A stretch of 64,000 nt of DNA from an uncultured bacterium (GTDB lineage: Bacteria > Cyanobacteriota > Vampirovibrionia > Gastranaerophilales > Gastranaerophilaceae): the NCBI GenBank assembly GCA_902462155.1, contig CABQAQ010000009.1, positions 15,107 through 79,106 on the forward strand. The letters are read 5' to 3'. Positions 34,289 to 42,621 of the stretch are shown piece by piece. Each line of letters begins with the position of its first letter. Position 1 is the first letter of the stretch. The notes below the pieces were generated by a model. That model made no database searches. It saw nothing but the letters and a program-made list of their open reading frames with translations, and was not told where the DNA came from. The position numbers and the translations under genes are program-made.

Positions 34289-35224
34289 CTATGCCCCCAG
34301 TGATTTTAGAAGTTCAATATCGATAAAACTTTCAAATGTAATTCTTTCAGCCGGAACCGGAGGCATAAATTCAATATCAAACAATATGTGTCCGTTTGCG
34401 ATTTCGGTTACAGGATTTTTATCTGCATTGTATGAACACTTGCCATCAATCAATGCACCTCTGCCGATAAGGGTTCTGATAAATGAATTAACAGATTCCG
34501 TTATAGATTCAATTAAGCCGTTGTCGATAGGATAATCAATAAACTGCAACATTGAATATTCAACAGATTCGTGAAGAATATCAGCAGTTCTTCTAATGTT
34601 TATAAAATTAGTAACATTTGTTGAAGTTGGATAAGCAGCAGACCTGTTCCCCCAAGTTTTGTAGCCTGTTCCGTAAGAATTAAATACGGTTACAATTCCA
34701 GATTCGTTTAATGTATTAACTTCACTTGTCGGATCATTAATCATTGAAGTTAATTGTTTTTCAACTCCAACAATTCCTTTAATTTCCGTATTTGATGGCG
34801 ACCAGTGATAACCCTTATCAACATCTTTAGCAGCAATAACTCCTGCTAATCTTTGAGAATACGGTTCTAAAACATTAGAATCAGAATTTGCATCATATAC
34901 TTTTAAATGAGGATAACAAAGAACAATCCTATCAGATGAAGTATTAAAATTAATTGTTCCTTGTGGACCACGACCTTTTATTGCATCTTGAACTGTTGTT
35001 CCAACTGGAGCATCAACAATACCGATAGATCTAATTTTATCGCATATAACTTGGATTTCAGAAACAACTGCTTTATCTTCGCAATATACAGGAGCAATAA
35101 TTGTTTTAGGGAAGAAACCAAATAATGAATAACAATCTTTAAATGCTTGCATTCCGGTTCTTTTGCCTGTAGAAGCATCAACACTTCCAATGATATCTGC
35201 TTTGGTTACATCTGATACAGACAT
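34289..35224 (-). pseudogene. Tail sheath protein (FI-like), N-terminus missing
   Basis: 311 residues that align by eye with P2 FI from about its residue 105 on: DIIGSVDASTGKRTGMQAF, VICDKIRSIGIVDAP, GYHWSPSNTEIKGIVG, LNESGIVTVFNSYGTGYKTWGNR, DIEFMPPVPAERITF. The first hundred residues are absent and the apparent ATG has no RBS. This is the right break point of the tail cluster, next to the defence cassette. Confidence 0.78.
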
Positions 35225-35396
35225 ATAAAATAATAAATCTCAGACATTTAGTTTAATAAATTCTTCCCTTAAAAGAGTGTAATTTAACATACAAAACAAG
35301 ATGTGATTAACTATGAGATAGAGATTTTATTGTTATACAAAGCATTTCTAGTAATTATATAACATTTTAAAGTTAATAATTTTTTGATATAGTCAT

Positions 35397-37581
35397 TTAA
35401 AGATTATTTGCATATGTATCTTCTAAACATTTAAAATGATAAGGGTCAATTTTTTGAATAAATTTAAAAGTTTCAATAATGGTATTTTTCATAGGGGTTG
35501 GATCTATAAAAAATTGTTCTATTTGACTATGAGAAGAAGTATTTGCGACTTTTAGAACAGTTGTTAATATAACATTATCAATACTATACTCTACTCCTAA
35601 TTTTGACACTCTAGAATTTACCCCATCTTTTGTTGGGCATTTATTTGCAGTAAAAATTTCTAAAAACTTGCGAAGCTTATTTCCTACTTCAATAAGATTT
35701 TCTTCTTCATTATTCTGTTCAACAAATGTTTTTAGCGAATAATATATATGGTTATATTCTGTTCTAAATTTTTTATAACAATCAGGTATACCTATTATTT
35801 TTGCGGAATCCTCAAATCTTTTTATATAATAGCAATTTGGTTTAGGTTCTTTGTTTGCATCAACAAATAAACGGTAAAAATCATAATTATGCGTAGATAA
35901 GAATATTTGGCAGTAATCATCATGAATAATTTTATCAATTTGTGCATATATCGAAAAAATATGATTACTATCTAAACTTGATACTGGGTCATCAATGTAT
36001 AATATAATTTGATTCTTGTTTAAAATATTATCTCTATCTTCTAAGCTTGCAAGATAATGCGCAAAAGCAATGGCTGTCTTTTCTCCTTCGCTAAGGTTTG
36101 TTGCAAGTTCACTATTTCTATATAATCTAGTTAATTCATTGCCATCTGAAGTTTGTTCTAATTTTATTTCAATTTTGGTATTATTTAAAAATAGTTGTTT
36201 TAAAATTGTATTAATTTTTTCAGCACCTTCAGCTGCTGCTGATATTTTTTTTATTTAATTCATCTATTCTTTTGTATTTGCTTCGTAATCGTCCTGTTAA
36301 AATAGTTGCTGCTCTATTTGCATTATTAAATTCTTTTTCCCATAATTGATAATTTTTATCTAATAACATATCTGATACATAATGTAATATTACTTTTTCA
36401 CGAATAATATTTTTTTCATTTAGAAAATTATTATTAAACTCATTGTTTGTAGTTATTAGAGTCTGTAATTTTATTAGAGTATTTTTTACAGATTCAAAAT
36501 CGTAACTTGAAATAGGTTCGATTTTATGAATTCTTTCTTTTAATTTTGTTTCTATAGAATTTATAATAGTGTCAATTTTTTTATTATATTCATCTATTTT
36601 CAAATTATCAATTAGAGCTTGATATTCTTCAATAAATTTTGGAAAAAATTCATTATTCTTTGGAAAATCATTTAAATTGATTTTAGCACAATACTTTTTT
36701 AAAGCTTCTATTTCTTGTCCGAATTGTTTATATATGTCAGAAAAATGATTGTCTAATTCTTCTTTAATTTTATTAGTTAAAATTGAACCACAGTATAAAC
36801 AAACTTCTGAATTTTTATGCAAATCAAGACCTTGTCTAACCCATTCTTCTTCGTTAGTATTTTGCAATCTTTTTAATGGTTCTGTTATAGATATTGTTTT
36901 CTCTAATATTGCATTAATTTTATTTAAGTCTGGAATAATAATATTTGGAATATTCTTTTCAATTTTCTTATCCGCTTGAGAATTATATGTTTTTAAATTG
37001 TTAAGTAATATATCTTCCTCTAAAATATTATTTTCTAAAGTCAATGGATCTAATTCATTTATTAAATTCCTTAAATCTTTCGCATTGTAGGAACGACCTA
37101 AATTAAGTTTTGTAGCGATATCTCTAGCCACATCAGTTTGTCTGATACTTATTTTTTCTTGATTTTCTTTATATATTTTCTGATAATCTTTTATCAGTTT
37201 GGAAGTTTTTTCACATTCACTTTCTATTCTTTTTAATTGCTTTTTTATATCATCTGCCCCGTCTGTTAATAAAATTATATTTGTTGCATTTTGTTCTTCA
37301 AAACTCAAATTATTAATTATATATTCTTGGTTAAAAACTCGTGCCTTTATTTGATTTAAATCATTTATTCCATATGTCCCATGCTCACCGATTAACTCAA
37401 AATCAATATTAGTATAATTTATTGGCAATTTTTTGTTATCAAAACTTGCGAATATTTTTGATAAAGTTGTTTTGCCAGAATAATTCCAACCAAAAAATAA
37501 ATTGAATTTTTTAAATTCTAAATCTTGATTATAAAAATTATTAAATACTCCTAAATTATTTATTTTTATATTTTTTATCAT
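35397..37581 (-). pseudogene. PrrC/RloC-like AAA_13-type ABC ATPase split by a frameshift in an A8 tract
   Basis: The first frame (37581-36229; ATG after AAAGGA) has MIKNIKINNLGVFNNF, Walker A GWNYSGKT (about 31-38), long coiled coils and a CLYC pair (about 261) like a zinc hook. It stops just after an A8 run (minus strand of 36244-36251). The second frame opens there without any stop to 35397 and carries the ABC signature LSEGEKT, Walker B ILYIDDPVSSLDSNH, the switch His in LSTHNYD, and a TEYNHIYY ... KLRKFLEIF end like other AAA_13 proteins. One fewer A would restore about 727 residues. In PrrC/RloC the C-terminus is a tRNA anticodon nuclease; that activity is not proven here. Confidence 0.82.
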
Positions 37582-37604
37582 ACACAATCCTTTAATGATA
37601 TTAT

Positions 37605-37632
37605 AACTAAAACATACAAGTTAGTTTTAGTT
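37605..37632. promoter_or_regulatory. Operator-like palindrome between the ATPase and methyltransferase genes
   Basis: AACTAAAAC (37605-37613) and GTTTTAGTT (37624-37632), perfect 9-bp arms with a 10 bp spacer, in the 113 bp divergent gap. It is a candidate site for control of both directions. Confidence 0.65.
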
Positions 37633-37649
37633 TATAGATATTTTACAAA

Positions 37650-37678
37650 TTGCACTTCTGTCATATTTATTGTAATAT
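37650..37678 (+). promoter_or_regulatory. Promoter of the restriction-modification operon
   Basis: TTGCAC (37650-37655), 17 bp, TAATAT (37673-37678); the RBS is in TAGGTAGGGA before ATG 37695. Confidence 0.6.
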
Positions 37679-37694
37679 TAGGTAGGGAATACCA

Positions 37695-38783
37695 ATGAAA
37701 AAGAAGACTTCAGATAATAAGAAAATATGTGGAATTTCTCTTTTTTCAAGTGCTGGAATTGGAGAGTTATATTTTGACGATATTAATATTGATATTGTGG
37801 TTGCAAATGAGTTAATTCCTAAAAGAGCTAAATTATACAAACATGCTCATCCAAATGCAAATATTATTATTGGGGATATATGTGATGAAAAAGTATTTAA
37901 AAGCATAGTCCATACTGCAAAAAAATATGATATAGAATTTATGCTAATTTCTCCACCATGTCAAGGATTTAGTGTTGCAGGGAAAAATCGCTCGCAAGAA
38001 AGCATAGAAGTTGATAATCGCAATTATTTAATTTTACAAGCAATCAAAATCATTAAAGAATTTAAACCAAGTTATATACTTATAGAAAATGTTCCAACAT
38101 TTTTAACAGCAAAATTATTAATTGATAATGAATATTATTCACTAAAAAACTTATTAAACAAAGAGTTGGGTGATTTATACAATATTGATGCTAAGGTGTT
38201 AGATGCTGCTGATTATGGTGTCCCGCAACACAGAAAAAGAGCCATTACAAAGCTTTATAAAAAGAATTTAAAATGGAATTGGCCGCAAAAACAAAATAAA
38301 ATGGTATCAGTAAAAGATGCCATAGGAACACTTCCAAGTCTTGAGTCTGGACAAAAATCAAATATAAAATGGCATTTCGCAAGAAAACATGCCGATTCAC
38401 ATGTAGAATGGTTGCAACATACGCCTACGGGGAAATCTGCATTTGATAATAAGGAATTTTATCCTAAAAAACCGGATGGAACTCCAATAAAAGGATACAA
38501 TTCTTCTTATAGAAGAATTCGTTGGGATGAACCTGCCCCAACTATAACAATGAGAAATGATGCTATTAGTTCACAAAGAAATGTTCACCCTGGAAGATTA
38601 AAACCTGATGGCACATATTCTGATGCAAGAGTTCTAACACCACTTGAACTCATGATAATAAATTCTATGCCAACAAATTGGAATATTCCCGATGATACCC
38701 CTGAGATATTAGTTAGACAATGCATTGGTGAGTCAATACCACCTCTTTTGCTTAAACAAATTGCAGGTATGATAAATGGATAA
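37695..38783 (+). CDS. DNA (cytosine-5-)-methyltransferase, first of a tandem pair
   Basis: 362 residues. Motif I variant SLFSSAGIGE (15-24), catalytic PPCQGFS (Cys 89), ENVP (131-134), VPQHRKRAI (motif VIII, about 177-185), RVLTPLE (motif IX) and GESIPPLL (motif X). It protects the host DNA from the restriction enzyme two genes downstream. It overlaps the second methyltransferase by 8 bases. The region between motifs VIII and IX, where target recognition lies, is unusually similar to its neighbour (HTPTGKSA, NVHPGRLKPDGTYSDARVLT), so the two may read related or complementary sites. Confidence 0.93.
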   Translation: MKKKTSDNKKICGISLFSSAGIGELYFDDINIDIVVANELIPKRAKLYKHAHPNANIIIGDICDEKVFKSIVHTAKKYDIEFMLISPPCQGFSVAGKNRSQESIEVDNRNYLILQAIKIIKEFKPSYILIENVPTFLTAKLLIDNEYYSLKNLLNKELGDLYNIDAKVLDAADYGVPQHRKRAITKLYKKNLKWNWPQKQNKMVSVKDAIGTLPSLESGQKSNIKWHFARKHADSHVEWLQHTPTGKSAFDNKEFYPKKPDGTPIKGYNSSYRRIRWDEPAPTITMRNDAISSQRNVHPGRLKPDGTYSDARVLTPLELMIINSMPTNWNIPDDTPEILVRQCIGESIPPLLLKQIAGMING

Positions 38784-39840
38784 AATTAAAGGAATATCAT
38801 TATGTTCAAGTGCGGGAATTGGGGAATTACTTTTAGATAAAAGTAATGTGGATATTATTTGTGCAAATGAACTAATAGAAAAAAGAGCTGACTGTTACAA
38901 GTATCTTCATAAAAAAACTAAAATGATATCGGGGAGTATTCAAGATTTTGAAATAAAAAAACAAATAATAGATATAACAAAAAAAAATAATGTAAAATTT
39001 CTTCTTGCGACTCCGCCATGTCAAGGGGTAAGCACTTTAGGAAAAAATAAGAAACAACAACAATTTGAAAAAGATAAAAGGAATTTTTTAATCTTTGATA
39101 TTATTGACATAATTGATTCTGCTGATTTTGACTATATATTAATAGAAAATGTCCCACGCTTTTTAGAAATGAAATTTCCATATAACAATCAATTTCTTAC
39201 TTTAAACGAAATTTTAGAAGATAAATATAACAATAATTATATTATTGAAGCACAAGTATTAAATGCAAAAGATTATGGAATTTCACAAAGTAGACCAAGA
39301 GCAATAATTAAAATGTATAAAAAAGGTCTAAAATGGAAAAATCCTAAAAAACAAAAAGAAATACCACTAAAAGATGTTATTGGATATTTGCCAAGTTTAG
39401 AATCAGGAGAAACATCTAACATAAAATGGCATAATGCAAAAATTCAAAATAGCAGGGCTGTTGAGGCATTAATGCATACCCCGACAGGTAAATCTGCTCT
39501 TACAAATGAAGTTTATTATCCGAAAAAAGAAAATGGAGAAAGAATAAAAGGGTTTCATAATACTTTTAAAAGAATGAATTGGAATGAACCAGCACCGGCA
39601 CGAACAACATTTTGTGGAAGTATGAGTTCTCATAACAATGTACATCCAGGAAGATTAAAGTCTAACGGAACATATTCGGATGCAAGAGTTTTAACATTAT
39701 TAGAAACCTTTATTGTCCATTCAGTACCAAAAGATATAGATTTTCCAAAAGATGCAACTGATGCATTTATAAGAACAATGATTGGAGAATCAGTTCCTCC
39801 ATTGTTATTATATAAAATTATATCAGGAATAGGAGGTTAA
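38776..39840 (+). CDS. DNA (cytosine-5-)-methyltransferase, second of a tandem pair
   Basis: 354 residues; GISLCSSAGIGE, PPCQGVS (Cys 82), ENVPRF, ISQSRPRAI, RVLTLLE and GESVPPLL. A diverged duplicate of the preceding gene with the same spacing of motifs. Paired m5C enzymes next to one nuclease are known for systems with asymmetric recognition sites (for example HgaI), where each enzyme modifies one strand. Translation is coupled at both ends: it overlaps the first enzyme and its stop is followed immediately by the nuclease GTG. Confidence 0.93.
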   Translation: MDKIKGISLCSSAGIGELLLDKSNVDIICANELIEKRADCYKYLHKKTKMISGSIQDFEIKKQIIDITKKNNVKFLLATPPCQGVSTLGKNKKQQQFEKDKRNFLIFDIIDIIDSADFDYILIENVPRFLEMKFPYNNQFLTLNEILEDKYNNNYIIEAQVLNAKDYGISQSRPRAIIKMYKKGLKWKNPKKQKEIPLKDVIGYLPSLESGETSNIKWHNAKIQNSRAVEALMHTPTGKSALTNEVYYPKKENGERIKGFHNTFKRMNWNEPAPARTTFCGSMSSHNNVHPGRLKSNGTYSDARVLTLLETFIVHSVPKDIDFPKDATDAFIRTMIGESVPPLLLYKIISGIGG

Positions 39841-41313
39841 GTGCCAGTCCAAGTTGAAGATGAAAGAATAATATTATATAGACATTTCTGTGACTATGAA
39901 TTATTAAAAATTTTTGTATCTGACATAAAATATAATTGTAATAATATAATTACGGAAGATGAAAAACAAAAAATCAAAATAAGACTATCCAAATTAGGGA
40001 AATACAAAACGAGAAATTCAAAAGAAAAACCTAATGATGCAATAAATCATAGAATAAATACATTACAATATTGGATGTTCGGTTATAAGCATAAAGTAGG
40101 ACGAGAATTGAAATTCATATTCAGCCCATTAGGGAACCTATTTTTAAAACATATTGATGATGACGAAAAACTAAAAAAAATTTTTGTTACAATGTTATTT
40201 GCAGTTCAATTTCCTCATCCAGGTAGCACCAATATGTCATCAGATTTTAATATATATCTCTTTAGAATTATTTTTAAGTTATTACTTGATAGTCGATTAG
40301 AGGGAAAGTTATATAACCAAGATTATGAATTATGTTTAGCATTTTTGAAAAACATTAATGCAACTTCATATGAAGAACTTGTGTCTACAATATTAAAAAA
40401 TAGAAATTTGGCAGATAAGGATATTATTGATATCTTAAAATCAAAAGAACATACATACGTAAATAATGTATATGAGTGGGAGTATTATACCCAAAATTTA
40501 TTACAAAGTATGGGAATTATAAATAAAACTGAAGGAACAACACTTTGTAAATTATTTCATCCAACAAAAAAAGAAACAACAAAACCAACCTCAAGGACTG
40601 CTCGTAGAGGTTTTATAACATTGAATTCTGAATTAATTTCATTTATTGCTTTATTGTTAGAAAATTATCATTATGATGAAATGCCATTGTGTTTAAATGA
40701 TGAAGAGCGATTAGAAATTGACGTTATAAAAGAAATATATAGTTTTTACCCCAAAGAACTTTTAAATGAGATAGGTGACTATAATCCAATAATCGACGAA
40801 TTATTGCAACTACCAAAATTAATTAAATTATATGCAGTAAACGAACAACAAGGAGATTGCTATAATTTTGAAGAAAAATTAGCAGAGGGTTTCAATCAAT
40901 TTTCTAATGTCGATGCTATATGGCGTGGTGGTGCTGGGAATACTGATGTTGAATGTATATATACGCATGAAAAAAGAGGAAAGAAATTCGCTGTTGATGG
41001 GAAATCTACAGCAAATAAATTATCATCTCTTAATGCAGGAAGATTAAGGGCTCATAGGAAAAAGATTGGGGGAAAATATACAATAGTTGTAACACCCAAA
41101 TATGTACCTGCCGTGAAACAAGATATATATGACGAACCAATAGTAATTATTACATCAAGCACATTCTCAGAGTACCTGTATAATTGCATATCCCACAATG
41201 TTAGGGATATAGACTACACAGATTTTGATGAAATTATTATGAATAATTTAGGAACAGATGTAAGTAAAAAAATATCTGACTTAACATTGGAAAAATTCGG
41301 AGCTTGTGCTTAA
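39841..41313 (+). CDS. Putative type II restriction endonuclease, PD-(D/E)XK fold
   Basis: 490 residues; GTG start, AGGAGG within the end of the preceding gene. The C-terminal part has TDVECIY (Asp about 369), then 16 residues, then FAVDGKSTANK (Asp 386, Lys 388), a PD-X(n)-(D/E)XK active site, with a following beta strand KYTIVVTPKYVPAV. The N-terminal 330 residues, helical and Lys-rich, probably recognise DNA. The layout recalls AlwI-type type IIS enzymes, which fits two partner methyltransferases and an asymmetric site. This assignment rests on context and motif. Confidence 0.75.
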   Translation: MPVQVEDERIILYRHFCDYELLKIFVSDIKYNCNNIITEDEKQKIKIRLSKLGKYKTRNSKEKPNDAINHRINTLQYWMFGYKHKVGRELKFIFSPLGNLFLKHIDDDEKLKKIFVTMLFAVQFPHPGSTNMSSDFNIYLFRIIFKLLLDSRLEGKLYNQDYELCLAFLKNINATSYEELVSTILKNRNLADKDIIDILKSKEHTYVNNVYEWEYYTQNLLQSMGIINKTEGTTLCKLFHPTKKETTKPTSRTARRGFITLNSELISFIALLLENYHYDEMPLCLNDEERLEIDVIKEIYSFYPKELLNEIGDYNPIIDELLQLPKLIKLYAVNEQQGDCYNFEEKLAEGFNQFSNVDAIWRGGAGNTDVECIYTHEKRGKKFAVDGKSTANKLSSLNAGRLRAHRKKIGGKYTIVVTPKYVPAVKQDIYDEPIVIITSSTFSEYLYNCISHNVRDIDYTDFDEIIMNNLGTDVSKKISDLTLEKFGACA

Positions 41314-41434
41314 GAATTAATCAACTATTTAAACAATATAATTGATGATTATTCTAATATAAACATTTGTTTAATACCTGTTTTTTAAATTTTTTATGTA
41401 TATATTTGTTGAAAAATTTTTAAAAAGAAAACTT

Positions 41435-41944
41435 CTATTTACACTTAGAATTTTTAATCCCGTAATATGGATTGTGCCTTATGTAACCAAGTTCAAACGC
41501 ATATTTTAAAATACTTCCAAGTAAAGTTACAGCATTACTGGCCGTTTTAGGTTTGTATTTTTCTTTCATTTTCTGCATAAAATCAACTATCATTTCATAA
41601 GTAATTTCGCAAATCTTTAAATCTCCAAAATATGGAATTAAATTATACTTCAACAATGATTTATAACCTTTAATTGTATTTTTTGTTAAAGTCTTATTTT
41701 CAATATAATCTTGAGCAACATTTTTAAAAATCAAATTTTCTTTTAAATTCAAATTAGGTCTTTTTATCAATTCAAATGTTTCAAAATCCGAAGTGCTTAC
41801 ATATCTATACAACCCTTGTTCAAAGACGATTTTATTACTGTTCAAAAGCCGTTCAAGTTTCGATTTGCAATCACACTCGGCAATCATTTCTATTTCATCA
41901 AGAGTAAATTCTTTTAAATGTTTTGCTAATTTTTCAATATTCAT
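41435..41944 (-). CDS. Integrase core-binding-domain protein without catalytic domain
   Basis: 169 residues. A winged-helix-like start (1-55: LDEIEMIAECDCKSKLERLL) is followed by a complete SAM-like core-binding domain of tyrosine recombinases (LIFKNVAQDYIENKTLTKNTIKGYKSLLKYNLIPYFGDLKICEIT ... NAVTLLGSILKYAFELGYIRHNPY). It stops exactly where the catalytic domain should begin. Either the restriction cassette cut it short or it acts as a stand-alone DNA-binding protein of the transposition module. Its ATG overlaps the MuB stop. Confidence 0.7.
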   Translation of the reverse strand: MNIEKLAKHLKEFTLDEIEMIAECDCKSKLERLLNSNKIVFEQGLYRYVSTSDFETFELIKRPNLNLKENLIFKNVAQDYIENKTLTKNTIKGYKSLLKYNLIPYFGDLKICEITYEMIVDFMQKMKEKYKPKTASNAVTLLGSILKYAFELGYIRHNPYYGIKNSKCK

Positions 41945-42621
41945 AATATTTGCTCCACGATTTCTTTTGTAATTTCCATTAAATTATTATCTTTCACAAC
42001 TATTTCAAGTTGGTTTATTAGTTGCACAATTTGTCTAAACCTATTGTACTTTTTATGTATAAATTCAATCGCATCAGGGGTAAATGGAACTTCAGATAAT
42101 TGGTCAAAAATTTGTTTTAAATCATTTATTGAAAAAGTTTCAAATTTTACGATTTCTGAAAATCTATCAAAAAGATGTTTATACCGTTCCAACTTTTTGA
42201 GAGCCAAACCCATACCTACAAAAATTATTGGGCAATCTGTTTCATCGTGAATATCTCTCAAAATTTCTATCGTTTTTAAGTTATTTATCAAATAATCAAT
42301 TTCATCAACAATAATCAGTTGAGGTTTTTGTTTTAATTTTTGAACTATCAAATTAAAATTATCTGACGTCAAATATCTTGGAATTTCGTCCATTTCTTTT
42401 GCAATTTCTTCCAATAACCAACGTCCTGTCATCAAATTTGTCGCTCTCAAATATATCGCATCATATTTGCAAGCAAGCCATAAAGCCGTTTGAGATTTTC
42501 CTAATCCAGGTTCGCCATAAATGAGTCCCATTTTAGGAATATTCTTTGGTTTGTTTAACAAATTTACAACTAGACCGATAAAGTTTTTCACGTTAGTTGT
42601 TTTAACAAAAATTCTATTCAT
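41941..42621 (-). CDS. MuB-like AAA+ ATPase (transposition target protein)
   Basis: 226 residues: Walker A YGEPGLGKSQTA (about 35-46), Walker B LIIVDEIDYLI (about 107-117), sensor region PIIFVGMG, then the arginine-rich lid. It matches Mu B/IstB-type helpers that choose target DNA and stimulate the transposase. It overlaps the transposase by 8 bases and the next gene by 4, a tightly packed A-B operon. Confidence 0.9.
   Translation of the reverse strand: MNRIFVKTTNVKNFIGLVVNLLNKPKNIPKMGLIYGEPGLGKSQTALWLACKYDAIYLRATNLMTGRWLLEEIAKEMDEIPRYLTSDNFNLIVQKLKQKPQLIIVDEIDYLINNLKTIEILRDIHDETDCPIIFVGMGLALKKLERYKHLFDRFSEIVKFETFSINDLKQIFDQLSEVPFTPDAIEFIHKKYNRFRQIVQLINQLEIVVKDNNLMEITKEIVEQIL

Noticed and set aside
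34097..34303. Plus-strand ORFs antisense to tail genes (for example 34097-34303, 31119-31301, 29744-29998)
   Set aside because: They are shadows of well-supported minus-strand tail genes and lack RBS and recognisable content.
39841..41313. Annotation of the third restriction gene as a helicase or methylase subunit
   Set aside because: No Walker motifs or SAM-binding motif were found, whereas a D-X16-D-X-K nuclease motif is present.
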